Assembly: GCF_016756615.1 (NCBI RefSeq)
Contig: NZ_AP023262.1
Coordinates: forward strand, 7,007,501 to 7,071,500
DNA from: Mesorhizobium sp. L-8-3
Lineage (GTDB): Bacteria; Pseudomonadota; Alphaproteobacteria; Rhizobiales; Rhizobiaceae
Length of the DNA: 64,000 nt
Direction: 5' to 3'
Shown piece after piece: positions 26,942 to 36,413 of this stretch (its first letter is position 1; every line of letters starts with the position of its first letter). The notes beneath the pieces are model-generated. The model was not told the origin of the DNA, ran no database searches, and was given only the letters and a program-made list of their open reading frames with translations. The translations under genes were made by a program, and so were the position numbers.

Positions 26942-29317
26942 TTAGGCCGGCCCATTTCGCATATCGGCCCGGTCGCTCAACAAGGACTTACAGAACGCCG
27001 GGGTGAGCTTGCCGCGGTGGATTGCGTTGTCGTAACCCTTCTTAGCCCGGGAGGTCTGCCACTGCCGATTATGGCCGCGCTGTTCATTGGACTTGACGTG
27101 GCAAGCGGCGAACTCGGCGCTGTCCAGCGTTGCCAACTGCTGCGCATATATCTTTCGTGTCGTGTGGATGTGCACCCACATTGGACTCGGTAGTGTACGG
27201 TTGCTCAGCGCCTTGGGCTGCAGCCTAATCTCGAACAGATTGCTCGGCTCTGGGTTCAACGCGCACGGGGGATCTGCAGGCGTCAACTCCCGGGCCGACC
27301 GCAACTGCTCAAGGTGGTTTTGCGAGGGAAATGGGTACCTCTTCATGCAATCCATGATCATATCAGGCTTTTGTTCGTCCCAAGCTTTAGCCAATCCCCG
27401 CACATTGGCCAACATGTCCCTGAACTGAACCGTTAGTCGGTGCACGTCGTCCATCTTTCCCTCCTTGGAGAGACGAGACGCCTCCAACGCTGGGAGGCAG
27501 GGCTCCATCTCGACAGCCTGCGTTTGCAGGCGCTGGACCACGAGGCCGACGGCGTGTTCGACGTCCTCGGGCTTCCCGGAGCGCGCTCGGGAGATCAAAC
27601 TTTGCTGAGCAGGCAAATCGAACTTCAAAAGTTCGGTCGACCGTGCGACTAGTGACTTCGTGTTCTCCCCCGTCGTTGGATTTTGCAAGATCGCCAAGCG
27701 TGCTGCCGCGGACGACGCACTGTTCTGCGCCTCCTCTGCACTCACGAGCTTCTTCGTACCTAAATCCGTGCGTACGAGCACCTTGGCTGCTGGCGCAGGG
27801 TCGCTGACGGCCGCAGCGACTTGCGGCTCCGGCCGCCCGGCCGCCGAACTCCCGGCGCCAGCGGCCTGCTTGCTCTTGTCTTTTCCTTTTTTTCTGGGCG
27901 CTGTAGTGCTTTCGGCCACCATAGTCTTGCCGGCAGTTCCAGTCGGCATCGCAGCGGCAGCGTCGGCCGTCAGGTCAGGGGCTGGCGGCTTCGGCTGCAG
28001 TGCGAGGAGGTCCGTAACCTCGTCCGAAGCGATCCAGGCGTCGTCCACGATCCGGGTCAACAGTTCCAATGGGAGGCCAGCACCTGCTTGGTGATCCCTT
28101 AGCCTGTCAACCACGGAGTGCGAGGCCGACGCAAAATCCGCAAGCCGCTCCACAACTCCTTCCAGAACGGCGCAGTGTTCCGCGTCGAGCGGGCGCCCTT
28201 CCTTCCTCAGTACAGCTTCGGCCGTCGAGACGAATGCCGGAAAAACCTCGCCGATGAAGTTACCCAGCAGACGCGTTTGCCCGTTGTCACCGATGAGGAG
28301 TTCCCTGATGGGTGCTTCGAGCATGATCGCCTGCGGGGCCATGTTGACCTGCGCGAGATTGATCCGCGATTGCAGCTGCATTATCTTTGAATTGACAACC
28401 CAGCCCGAGTGCAGCCGCAGCGCGGCCTCTTCTTCCCGCCGCATCTCGGCTGTTGAGCTTGGTAAGTCGGCTGTCGCGACGCAGACGGCCCGCATCAATT
28501 CGTGGCGCTGTACTTTCTTGTCCCAACGCTCCACGCAGGCCACGGGATACTTCGCCATACTGGGAGCCGATCGGCTCAGCTGGTCGAGGGTGGCATTGGA
28601 TTTGACCAAGTTGTGGAGAATGTCCTCCATCCGCTTCCGGTTCTGTTCCTCCTTCTTGAAGATCGTATGGGCCAGCTCGTTGGCACTGTCCGCCCGATGA
28701 ATCACGTCGGCGCGGTAGTGACGCACATCATCGTCGGACAGAGTGCTGCGCGCCTCATCCTTGGGCAGGCTCGCGTAGCATTCCAGAAGTTCTGCGCCCG
28801 CATTAGCGAGCTGATCAAGCTCGTCTCGGAAGCCCTCCATCGGTTTTCCGCTATGCAGGCTCTTCTCTTCGAGAACTTGGATTTCGTCAATCAGCGAGCA
28901 CATTCGTCGCTTTGTCTCGTTGATGACTTCGCCTGACGAGGAACTGGGGACTGTCACACCCGAAGTTGACGGCTGGCTGGCGACCGGCGCCAGGGCTTCA
29001 CCATCCGACGTTGAGGAAACACTGCGCCTCCGCGAACCGGCCGCACGTGGCCCGGCGGCTGCACGTGGCGCAGCCGCCGGGATTCGATGTGGGGGAACGG
29101 AAGGGCCTGAAGATTTGCCGCCAAGGTCATCATGGGCACCTCGCGCAGCGCCAGCCGAGGGTGAACCTTTACCTCCCTCAGAGCGCATCCGCTCCAGGAC
29201 GGAACCGAACCCTTGGCTGCCTTCCCCGGAGGCAAGACCTGATTGCGAGCGCGAACTGCTCGATCCGGCTCCAGCATCTCCAATGCGCGATTTTCCAGAT
29301 CGGCCAATGCCCGTCAT
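26942..29317 (-). CDS. Candidate type III effector, paralogue of the SKWP1 N-terminal region with a different C-terminus
   Basis: 791 residues from ATG 29317 (MTGIGRSGKSRIGDAGAGSSSS). Residues 1 to about 600 align with the start of SKWP1: a serine-rich signal region, SVSSTSDGEALAPVASQPSTSGV, a helical region (ALRLHSGWVVNSKIMQLQSRINL), one LALQPKPPAPDL unit, then KPEDVEHAVGLVVQRLQTQAVEM. SKWP repeats, DFDGD region and kinase are absent. Residues about 690-791 form a separate C-terminal module (MWVHIHTTRKIYAQQLATLD, SNEQRGHNRQWQTSRAKKGYDNAIHRGKLTP), which I do not recognise. The roughly 60 bp ahead of the start resemble those ahead of SKWP1 (shared catcagcccc and tatatcggaga). Effector status is inferred from the shared N-terminus; a tts box lies upstream at 29808. 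Confidence 0.8.
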   Translation of the reverse strand: MTGIGRSGKSRIGDAGAGSSSSRSQSGLASGEGSQGFGSVLERMRSEGGKGSPSAGAARGAHDDLGGKSSGPSVPPHRIPAAAPRAAAGPRAAGSRRRSVSSTSDGEALAPVASQPSTSGVTVPSSSSGEVINETKRRMCSLIDEIQVLEEKSLHSGKPMEGFRDELDQLANAGAELLECYASLPKDEARSTLSDDDVRHYRADVIHRADSANELAHTIFKKEEQNRKRMEDILHNLVKSNATLDQLSRSAPSMAKYPVACVERWDKKVQRHELMRAVCVATADLPSSTAEMRREEEAALRLHSGWVVNSKIMQLQSRINLAQVNMAPQAIMLEAPIRELLIGDNGQTRLLGNFIGEVFPAFVSTAEAVLRKEGRPLDAEHCAVLEGVVERLADFASASHSVVDRLRDHQAGAGLPLELLTRIVDDAWIASDEVTDLLALQPKPPAPDLTADAAAAMPTGTAGKTMVAESTTAPRKKGKDKSKQAAGAGSSAAGRPEPQVAAAVSDPAPAAKVLVRTDLGTKKLVSAEEAQNSASSAAARLAILQNPTTGENTKSLVARSTELLKFDLPAQQSLISRARSGKPEDVEHAVGLVVQRLQTQAVEMEPCLPALEASRLSKEGKMDDVHRLTVQFRDMLANVRGLAKAWDEQKPDMIMDCMKRYPFPSQNHLEQLRSARELTPADPPCALNPEPSNLFEIRLQPKALSNRTLPSPMWVHIHTTRKIYAQQLATLDSAEFAACHVKSNEQRGHNRQWQTSRAKKGYDNAIHRGKLTPAFCKSLLSDRADMRNGPA

Positions 29318-29386
29318 TTTTTCATCTCCGATATAGACGAGAACGCGCTGTCTGTGGATTGGGGCTGATGTGTCAGCCGTAGTGCA

Positions 29387-29727
29387 TCAGGGCTCTGGCG
29401 GGTAAGTGCAATCGCCCAGATGACAGGTGGCATGACGTCTGAGAACCAGCGGCATGTTTTCGTCAGTCGTCATGGCCAGCCCGGATCGACCCTGCCGCGC
29501 CGGTCCAGCCTGAACCCAATGCAAAACACACGAAGACCTGTCGATCTCCACGATAGGAGGCCGCGAAACTAGCGAGTACGGGCGTGCCGGCGCTGGATAC
29601 GAACTCGCATTGAGACCAGGCGGCGCCATGTGCGCAAGTGCTTGCCAAAGCCGTCGCTGCCCTTTGACCGTACCGGGTCGTTAGCTTGGTTGGAGCTTTC
29701 GGATGAGCCACTTTTCCGACCGTACAT
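29387..29727 (-). pseudogene. Decayed NopP-like type III effector, 5' part
   Basis: From ATG 29727 the first frame reads MYGRKSGSSESSNQANDPVR...SDGFGKHLRTWRR. A second frame carries LASFAASYRGD...FALGSGWTGAAGSIRAGHDD, and a third DENMPLVLRRHATCHLGDC. Joined, these resemble the N-terminal region of the NopP effector family, from memory of that family. At least two frameshifts and loss of the 3' end make it a pseudogene. A tts box stands about 80 bp upstream, so the site may now drive transcription of the next gene (start 29317) instead. Confidence 0.5.
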
Positions 29728-29807
29728 GGCATTCGTTCCCTTTTTGGCGGAAGTCTTTAATATGATTTTGAGTTGTTAGGTCTCTCTCGAAGAGAGCTAC
29801 TCGAACG

Positions 29808-29825
29808 AGCTGACGGTGAGCTGAC
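29808..29825 (-). promoter_or_regulatory. tts box upstream of the nopP-like remnant and the 791-residue effector gene
   Basis: The minus strand reads GTCAGCTCACCGTCAGCT, close to the consensus GTCAGCTTnTCGnnAGCT with CCG for TCG. It lies 81 bp ahead of the nopP-like start. Confidence 0.7.
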
Positions 29826-30288
29826 GCGCTGTAAGCTAGTTCCGGCGGGGCGATGCACATACTGCGTTCGCTTTTTCTCTCGGGGGCCGTCGAATTCCCT
29901 CGCCTTCGGCACTCGCGCAGCGCATCACGGATCGGAATTAACTTTCGGATGATGCGGGCGTGCTGTCGGGAATGCCGCCCTGTCGACTGTTGCGCACGAT
30001 GATGATGGCGGGCGCAACCATCGACCTACTGGCCGGCCAAGCGTTTCTCGTGGCGGGTTTCCAAATCGAGACAAGAACCGCGCGTCATCACCGATCAGCG
30101 GCCAAGCGCGATCCGCGCTCGCCCGGGCTGCGTAACCTGACCAACTCCGCCCGGCCGAACGCTGATCGCTCCCTGTAGTCTCGGACGGTGAAGGCCGGCG
30201 AGGCCCCGGCGCTGATCCATGCCTGGTCGGCCCCACGCGGAAGGGGCACCTGTAGAGGCCAGAGCAGCACTGCGCCGCATAGGGTCCA
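29826..30288. other. Unassigned stretch between the tts box and a gene fragment
   Basis: About 460 bases. Several overlapping frames on both strands are arginine-rich and look accidental. I see no conserved motif. It probably contains decayed coding DNA. Confidence 0.3.
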
Positions 30289-30600
30289 ATGCCCTCTGGC
30301 AGGTCGGGCACCGCTTCGCCATTGAGATGGAAGTCGGAGGCGCCCGCAGAGAAGCTCAAGACCTGGCGCGAAGTTGTTGGGCCGGTGTTTCGCGGCACCT
30401 GGCCACTTGACGCCGAACTCCAAACGCCGAGGGCCAACTTCAAGTTGGTTCAGATGCTACGGGCCACGGGAGACGCGTTTCCAGAGGCGGTCGACGATGT
30501 GATTCCCCTAATCACGCAAGAGCCTGCGGTCAGGGGCACAACCGTGTTCTCTTTAAGAGACGCCGATCCGGCACTCTACAAACTGGCCCCTAGTCTTACT
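30289..30600 (+). pseudogene. 3'-truncated gene fragment of unknown function
   Basis: The frame gives KLKTWREVVGPVFRGTWPLD, AELQTPRANFKLVQMLRATGDAFPEA and TTVFSLRDADPALYKLAPS. Composition and hydrophobic pattern are natural, so this is real coding sequence, resembling the near-C-terminal part of a large cytosolic hypothetical protein. The 5' part is missing, and the 3' end is cut by the left end of the IS701-type element at about 30600. Confidence 0.4.
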
Positions 30601-30665
30601 GTGTCGTAAGTTTCGTTAACGACTGATTGCGAGAATGGCGATTCGTGCTTCATATGGAGGGAGCG

Positions 30666-31776
30666 ATGGATCTCCAGGACGGAATCGAAACGAGTGAATC
30701 GCGTTTTGCAGCCTATGTCGAGACGCTGGCCTCGGTATTGGGTCATGCTGACCGGGTGGCGCCGCTGAAGGCCTATTGCACCGGGCTGCTTTTGCCGCGC
30801 GAGCGCAAAAGCGTCGAGCCGATGGCGGCACGGGTGGAGCCTGGGCGTGTCCAGGCGGCGCACCAGTCGCTGCATCATTTCGTAGCGAAGGCGGATTGGT
30901 CGGATGATGCCGTGCTGAGCCGCGTGCGGGAACAGGTGCTGCCAGCGCTTGAGCGTCAGGGGCAGATCCGTGCTTGGATCGTCGACGACACCGGCTTTCC
31001 CAAGAAAGGCAAGCATTCGGTTGGGGTTGCACGGCAGTATTGCGGGCAGCTCGGCAAGCAGGACAACTGCCAGGTCGCGGTCTCTCTGTCGGTTGCCACC
31101 GAGCAGGCGAGCCTGCCGATTGCCTATCAGCTCTATCTGCCGGAAAGCTGGGCGAACGACCCTGACCGGCGGGCCAAGACAGGCGTGCCGGAGAATGTGG
31201 TCTTCCGCACCAAGCCCGAAATCGCCCTCGCGCAGATTCGGGCGGCGCTGGAGGCCGGCGTCTCACGGGGCGTGGTGCTGGCCGATGCCGGTTACGGCAA
31301 CGACACCGCCTTCCGCACCGGGCTGACAAAGGTGGGCTTGACCTATGTCGTCGGGGTCCAGTCCTCGATCCGCCTGTGGTCGCCCGGCACGCAACCATTG
31401 CCGCCGAAGCCGTGGAGCGGACGCGGACGCCCGCCCTCGCGCGTTCGGCGGCAGGCTGAACATGCGCCGGTCTCAGCCAAGGAACTGGCGCAAGCGCTGC
31501 CCGAGGACGCCTGGCACATGGTTACTTGGCGCGAGGGCTCCAAGGCGTCGCTTGCCTCACGCTTTGCCGCCGTGCGGGTTCGGCCGGCCCATCGCGACTA
31601 CTGGCGCTCCGTCCCCCACGCTGAGGAATGGTTCCTGATCGAATGGCCGGACGGTGAAGTCGAGCCAACTAAGTACTGGCTCTCGACCTTGCCTGGAAAG
31701 ACCAGGCTTGCCGACCTCGTCGATCAGGCCAAGATGCGATGGCGGATCGAGCGGGACTATCAGGAACTCAAGCAGG
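30666..31776 (+). pseudogene. tnp: IS701-type DDE transposase, C-terminally truncated
   Basis: Starts at ATG 30666 (MDLQDGIETSESRFAAYVETLASVLGH) behind GGAGG. Family features are GLLLPRERKSVEPMAARVEP, first catalytic region WIVDDTGFPKKGKHSVGV, second aspartate in VLADAGYGNDTAFR, and the YREK-like KMRWRIERDYQELKQ holding the glutamate. Immediately after ELKQ the sequence passes into another IS6-type element and the frame ends at 31811 with foreign residues. The last 60 or so family residues are missing. Confidence 0.8.
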
Positions 31777-32078
31777 GGTGCTGTCACATTGATTTTGGCT
31801 TAACGGTTTGACGATAAGTCAGGTTGGCATGGTCGAAGCATGCGCCACCTACAAGAACCATCGCTTCCCGATCGAAATCGTTGCTCATGCCGTCTGGCTT
31901 TATTACCGGTTCGGGCTGAGCCTGCGCGATGTTGAAGAAATGCTGCTGGAGCGGGGGATCGTCGTCTCCTACGAGACCATCCGCCGCTGGGGAAAGAACC
32001 ACAGTCCCGATTATGCACGTCGCCTGCGCCGCAAGGCGCCATCGAAAGACGATGTCTGGCATCTTGATGAGGTAGCCG
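31775..32078 (+). pseudogene. tnp: Second, different IS6-family element and transposase, truncated by IS6 copy 3
   Basis: The left end begins GGGGTGCTGTCACATTGATT at 31775, inside the IS701-type gene. The transposase frame (from ATG 31829, MVEACATYKNHRFPIEIVAHAVWLYYRF) shows the IS6 helix-turn-helix and reaches the first catalytic aspartate (VWHLDEV). It is then replaced at 32079 by the left end of IS6 copy 3. It is only distantly similar to the three 814-bp copies. The lost remainder does not reappear on the other side of copy 3. Confidence 0.8.
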
Positions 32079-32892
32079 GGCACCGTAAAGTTAACCGACG
32101 GCTGATGAAGATGTGCGAACATGGGCCATGTCAGAAGTTGCTCGTGATCCGCTTTATCGTTGCCACCGCTTTCCCGCCGAGATCATTGCGCACGCGGTAT
32201 GGCTCTACTTTCGCTTTCCGCTCAGCCTGCGCATGGACATGTTGGCGGCCCGCGGCATCATCGTCACGCATCAGACCATTCGAAGCTGGGCGGAGAAATT
32301 CGGGCGGCATTTCGCCCGGGAGATCAAGCGACGGTCAGCCGGCTGCCTGGGCGACAAATGGCATCTCGACGAATGTGTGGTGGCCATCAATGGCAAGAAG
32401 CAGTGGCTCTGGCGTGCCGTCGATCAGGACGGCTTGGTCCTCGAAGTGCTGGTGCAAAGCCGCCGAAATGCCAAGGCGGCAAAGTGTCTGATGCGCAAGT
32501 TGCTGAAGGCTCAAGGGCGGACACCACGAGTCATGATCACCGACAAGCTCCGGTCCTATGATGCCGCCAGGCGCGACCTCATGCCCGGTGTCGAACACCG
32601 GTCGCACAAAGGCCTCAATAATCGAGCGGAAAATTCGCACCAGCCGACCCGACGACGCGAAAGGACCATGAAACGCTTCAAGTCGGCACGCCAGCTTCAG
32701 CGGTTCGTTTCCATCCATGATCCGATTGCCAACCTGTTCCACTTTCCCCGCAATACGCTGTCATCGGCTCAACATCGAGACCTGCGTAACGCCGCCATGC
32801 AAATCTGGAACAAAATCGCGTGTCTCGCCACAGCGTGACAGCCGTCCCGGCCAGCTATCGCTGCATCAATCCGCTGATAACTTTACAGTGCC
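32079..32892 (+). mobile_element. IS6-family element, copy 3 (814 bp)
   Basis: Same ends and orientation as copies 1 and 2, nearly identical to copy 2. The left flank is a different IS6-type transposase gene and the right flank an IS5-type remnant. The flanking 8-mers ggtagccg and cgaagcct differ, so this junction arose by recombination or adjacent deletion rather than simple insertion. Confidence 0.92.
32128..32838 (+). CDS. tnp: IS6-family DDE transposase (copy 3)
   Basis: 236 residues from ATG 32128, with an intact helix-turn-helix and the DDE triad (DECVV, TDKLRSYD, NRAENSHQ). It is identical to copy 2 apart from CLATA for CLAAA near the C-terminus. This is the innermost of three nested insertions (IS701-type, IS6-type, then this copy). 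Confidence 0.92.
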   Translation: MSEVARDPLYRCHRFPAEIIAHAVWLYFRFPLSLRMDMLAARGIIVTHQTIRSWAEKFGRHFAREIKRRSAGCLGDKWHLDECVVAINGKKQWLWRAVDQDGLVLEVLVQSRRNAKAAKCLMRKLLKAQGRTPRVMITDKLRSYDAARRDLMPGVEHRSHKGLNNRAENSHQPTRRRERTMKRFKSARQLQRFVSIHDPIANLFHFPRNTLSSAQHRDLRNAAMQIWNKIACLATA

Positions 32893-33165
32893 CGAAGCCT
32901 TCCGACCATGAGGCGAATGGAGGCCAGCTTGAGGAAGGCGAGCGCCCTGGTGCGATTCGAAATTGAATTTGTCTTCCTCAGCCCCTTTTGGAACTCCGGC
33001 CCCTGGAATGGCCGCCACCGGCGTAGAGCTTGAACAGGAAGGGATCGAGTCCGAACAGCTTCGCCATCACCATCACGCCGCCATCGCAGTCCTGGATGTC
33101 GGCGGCATGAACGAGGGCGTGCATCAGGAGACCTTGGTATTGACGAGAATATGCCGCTTCTTGCC
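32893..33165 (-). pseudogene. IS5-family transposase C-terminal remnant
   Basis: Minus-strand frames read DAGKKIKGKKRHILVNTKV, then after a shift LMHALVHAADIQDCDGGVMVMAKLFGLDPFLFKLYAGGG, and finally RTRALAFLKLASIRLMVGRL. These are hallmarks of the second half of IS5-family transposases. Frameshifts, an internal deletion and the cut at IS6 copy 3 make it inactive. Confidence 0.7.
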
Positions 33166-33500
33166 TTTGATCTTCTTGCCCGCATCGCGCTGCCCAAAGT
33201 CGGGCTCCCGCTGGAGCGCGTCAACCTGGAAGCGTGCTCGCTGACGGCCTGGCCTCACGACGGATTGCGCGCCGAAGGCCAGCCGGTGCATGTCAAGAGC
33301 TGGCAATGCCGGCTCTGGCGTTCTCTCCTCGTTCACCGCCACCCGGTGCTGAACGAAATGCGCAGCATCGAGAATATGGTCCGGACGATCCTGCGGGAGG
33401 CCTGTATCAACTGGGCACGCGGTCGCGAACCACCATCGCCGGTCGTGTGCAGGAGCTGGCCGGCGCTGACGCCGAGGTGCTGGAAATAACCGGTCGCTGA
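33151..33500 (+). pseudogene. IS110-family transposase remnant with internal deletion
   Basis: The plus strand encodes VGLPLERVNLEACSLTAWPHDGLRAEGQP joined directly to VHVKSWQCRLWRSLLVHRHPVLNEMRSIENMVRTILREA, then GTRSRTT in another frame. These are the RuvC-like domain and the following helical region of IS110 transposases, with the segment between (normally containing NKTDRNDA) deleted. It is non-functional. Confidence 0.6.
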
Positions 33501-33571
33501 CCAAGGTGTGTCGGGCGGTGCATGTGCACAGCTAGCGCGACCGCGCCAACGCACTCAGGTCCGGACTTCCT

Positions 33572-34108
33572 TTAAAACGCAAGCGACAGGTCGAGATTGT
33601 GCTGCACCATCTGATTCCCAGGCTCTGTCTCGAGAGCTTGCCGATACAGCACCTGTGCCGCGTCATGCCGCCCCTCAAGGTCCAAGATCACTCCCTTCGC
33701 GTTCAATGCGCGCAAATTTCCTGGGGCTGCAACCAAGAGCCTGTCCAGTACCTGAAGCGCCTCATGCGGACGCTTCTGCGCGACCAAAGCATTCGTAAGA
33801 CGGATCGCCGCATCGACATTGTCTGGGTGCTGCGTCAACTCATCCCGCAGAGCCCGCTCTTGTGCATCCTGGCCGACCGCGCTCAAAATGCGTTCTCGCA
33901 TAGCCGGGTCGATTTGGTTGGCGTTGAGCAGCTCTGGGGATGACGTCTCCCTCACTGAAAGAGCAGGCTTGTCCAAGCTGGCGCAACCGCCGAGAGGCAG
34001 CATGGCGAGTACAGAGAAGAAAAGTGAGTTCCTAAATGCTCGGCCGTCTGTATTCTGGTGTGAATTCATGCTTGGTTTCCAATTATCATAGAGTGCTATC
34101 ACGTTCAT
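33572..34108 (-). CDS. y4yS: Y4yS-type TPR lipoprotein of the symbiotic T3SS cluster
   Basis: 178 residues from ATG 34108; an inner ATG (MNSHQNTDGRAF) is also possible. A lipoprotein signal MLPLGGC follows a hydrophobic stretch, so it is probably anchored in the outer or inner membrane. Residues about 85-175 form TPR-like helical pairs (NALVAQKRPHEALQVLDRLL, AKGVILDLEGRHDAAQVLYRQAL, PGNQMVQHNLDLSLAF). It is the last gene of the nopC-nopA-y4yQ-rhcV-y4yS group, 21 bp after rhcV. Its role is not established; TPR lipoproteins often help assemble secretion or pilus machines. Confidence 0.85.
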   Translation of the reverse strand: MNVIALYDNWKPSMNSHQNTDGRAFRNSLFFSVLAMLPLGGCASLDKPALSVRETSSPELLNANQIDPAMRERILSAVGQDAQERALRDELTQHPDNVDAAIRLTNALVAQKRPHEALQVLDRLLVAAPGNLRALNAKGVILDLEGRHDAAQVLYRQALETEPGNQMVQHNLDLSLAF

Positions 34109-34129
34109 TCGATGGCAAACGGATTGGGT

Positions 34130-36175
34130 TTACTCTGACAGCCCACTGATCAATCCATGCGGGAATTTGACGGACCCGGCGGGTTTAACTGTAAAGTCGG
34201 AGGCGATATCTTGATAAGACAGCACGGCAACATCGATCCCGTTTCTGGTGAAAAAGCCGCGGACGAAGCGTCGGATGTCCGTTGAGGTTAAAACGACAGG
34301 GCGGGTCTGACCCGGTGCTGTGTTCGAAAGGATCTGACGTACCTGTGACAGCAGCGCTTCGCTTTGCCGGTCCTCTAGTACGAGGTGGGGTCCTGCAGCC
34401 GAATCTCGAACTGCATTGCGCATCACATCCTCACTCTGGCGTTCGACGACCAAGGCGGGCACGATGCCCTCTGTGTTGGCATAGCGGTGACAGATCTGAC
34501 GCTTCAAACCAGAACGAATATATTCCGTGAGCAGGGCAACGTTTGGCTCACGTTCGCTCCATTCCGCCAATCCTTCTAAGAGAAGGCGGGTGTGGCGGAT
34601 CGGGATTCCTTCATCCAGGAGCCGGCGCAGCACATCCGCAATCCGAGGTATTGGCGTCGTGCGCAGCACCTCCTTGACCAGATCAGAATAGTCCTTCTCC
34701 ATTCGGCCTATCAATTGTCGGGTCTCTTGAATACCGATCAATCGGGGTGCGAAACGGGTCAACGCTGTATGGAGGCGCAAGGCGAGGAATTCGCCAGGAC
34801 CGTAATGTGTGATGCCGGCACTCTTGAGAGCCGGTGCATGGCTTTGGTCGGCCACGAGTCTGTCCGTTTTTGGATCACGCCGATACGGGATACCGCTCGA
34901 TTCGATGTTCGCCACATCGTCTTTGAGCATCAGCTGGCTCGGATCAAACACACCCTGTTCAACTGGCACCCCCTCGATATCTATTCGAAACTGAGACTCC
35001 AGCAACTGCTGGTCGACAGTGACAGGGATGGGGGGAACGACAATGCCAAGATCGGCTGAAAGTAGTTGCGAAACGCGTGCAATCTCCTGCTGCAATTCGA
35101 CTTGTTCAATCGCATGCATCAGGTCTGGCGCAAGGAAGAAAGCGATCGGACATTCCTGCGCGGGCGCGGTTTGTTTTTGAGTGTCCCCTGCACTTGTGGT
35201 ATCGACAACATCGCCCTTCACAAAGCTTATCGCGGCGAAGATTGCGGCCAACACCAAAAAGACGGGCAGGGGGAAGCCAGGAACGAACCCCATCAAAACC
35301 AGGACGCAAGCTGCGACCCGCACTGGTCGCTTGCTGGCAGTGATCTGATTCACTATTTCGGTACCAAGGTTGACCCTCGCCGCCCCCGTGACACGAGTGA
35401 CGACGGTCGCCGCTGTAATTGATAGCAGCAGGGCCGGAATCTGCGATATCAATGCATCGCCTATCGTTAGCAGAGTATAGTGATGCAGCACATCGCCGAA
35501 GGACATGCCCTTCGAGAGCAGGCCGATCGATATCCCACCCAGCATGTTGATGAAGATAACCACCAGTCCGGCGATGGAATCGCCCTTCACAAACTTCATC
35601 GCGCCATCCATCGCGCCGTAAAGTTGGCTTTCCTTCTCCAATGCGGCGCGTCGCCTGCGAGATTCGTTGGCATCGATGTGGCCGTTGCGTAGCTCTGCGT
35701 CGACCGCCATTTGCTTACCCGGCAGAGCGTCGAGCGTGAAGCGCGCCGCCACTTCGGCCACGCGTTCGGCGCCCTTCGCGAGGACCATGAATTGTACCAT
35801 GGTGACGACCAGAAATATGACGAAACCGACCACGATATTGCCCGAGATCACGAAATCGCCGAACGTATGGATGATGGCGCCTGCCTCCCCCTCGGCCAGG
35901 ATCAGGCGCGTCGTTGCGACGGTGAGCGCCAGGCGGAACACCGTGGAAAGCAAAATGATGCCGGGCAAAGAGGAAAGATCAAGTGGAGTACTGACATACA
36001 GGGCAACCATCATCAGCAGGATGGCCAGTCCCATATTGAATCCTATCAGCGCGTCGACCACCACGATCGGGATAGGCATGACCATCATAGCGATAGCCAG
36101 AAGCAGCATCAACGCGACCATCAGGTCCGGGTTGGCCGGCGAACGGTTGATGAACTTACGCAGGACGTTGGCCAT
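34130..36175 (-). CDS. rhcV: RhcV, T3SS export gate protein (SctV family)
   Basis: 681 residues from ATG 36175. The N-terminal half has about eight membrane helices (DLMVALMLLLAIAMMVMPIP, MGLAILLMMVALYVST) and the FHIPEP-type motif region LDALPGKQMAVDAELRNG. The C-terminal half (from about residue 340) is the cytoplasmic domain that forms a nonameric ring and binds export substrates and chaperones. Length and motifs match the SctV/FlhA family. It follows y4yQ by about 240 bp and precedes y4yS. It is essential for secretion in related rhizobia. Confidence 0.95.
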   Translation of the reverse strand: MANVLRKFINRSPANPDLMVALMLLLAIAMMVMPIPIVVVDALIGFNMGLAILLMMVALYVSTPLDLSSLPGIILLSTVFRLALTVATTRLILAEGEAGAIIHTFGDFVISGNIVVGFVIFLVVTMVQFMVLAKGAERVAEVAARFTLDALPGKQMAVDAELRNGHIDANESRRRRAALEKESQLYGAMDGAMKFVKGDSIAGLVVIFINMLGGISIGLLSKGMSFGDVLHHYTLLTIGDALISQIPALLLSITAATVVTRVTGAARVNLGTEIVNQITASKRPVRVAACVLVLMGFVPGFPLPVFLVLAAIFAAISFVKGDVVDTTSAGDTQKQTAPAQECPIAFFLAPDLMHAIEQVELQQEIARVSQLLSADLGIVVPPIPVTVDQQLLESQFRIDIEGVPVEQGVFDPSQLMLKDDVANIESSGIPYRRDPKTDRLVADQSHAPALKSAGITHYGPGEFLALRLHTALTRFAPRLIGIQETRQLIGRMEKDYSDLVKEVLRTTPIPRIADVLRRLLDEGIPIRHTRLLLEGLAEWSEREPNVALLTEYIRSGLKRQICHRYANTEGIVPALVVERQSEDVMRNAVRDSAAGPHLVLEDRQSEALLSQVRQILSNTAPGQTRPVVLTSTDIRRFVRGFFTRNGIDVAVLSYQDIASDFTVKPAGSVKFPHGLISGLSE

Positions 36176-36413
36176 CTAGGCCCCTTTACGATCGCTTGAG
36201 AATTATTCTGCTGCTACGCAGTGAAGCGTAGCATTCGAAGTCCGAGGGCCAAGTCCCTCATTGGGCAGCCCGCGAGCAGCAGGCTGTGGCATGAGAGCCC
36301 GAATGCGCGAAGCTGGGTGGTCAGCAAGTTTTCACTCTGTCCAGGTTTGTTGTGGTACTGGGCGCGGCAGAATGGTAGCTGACCACGCAATTCTGCTTGA
36401 TAGGGCCTGCGGA

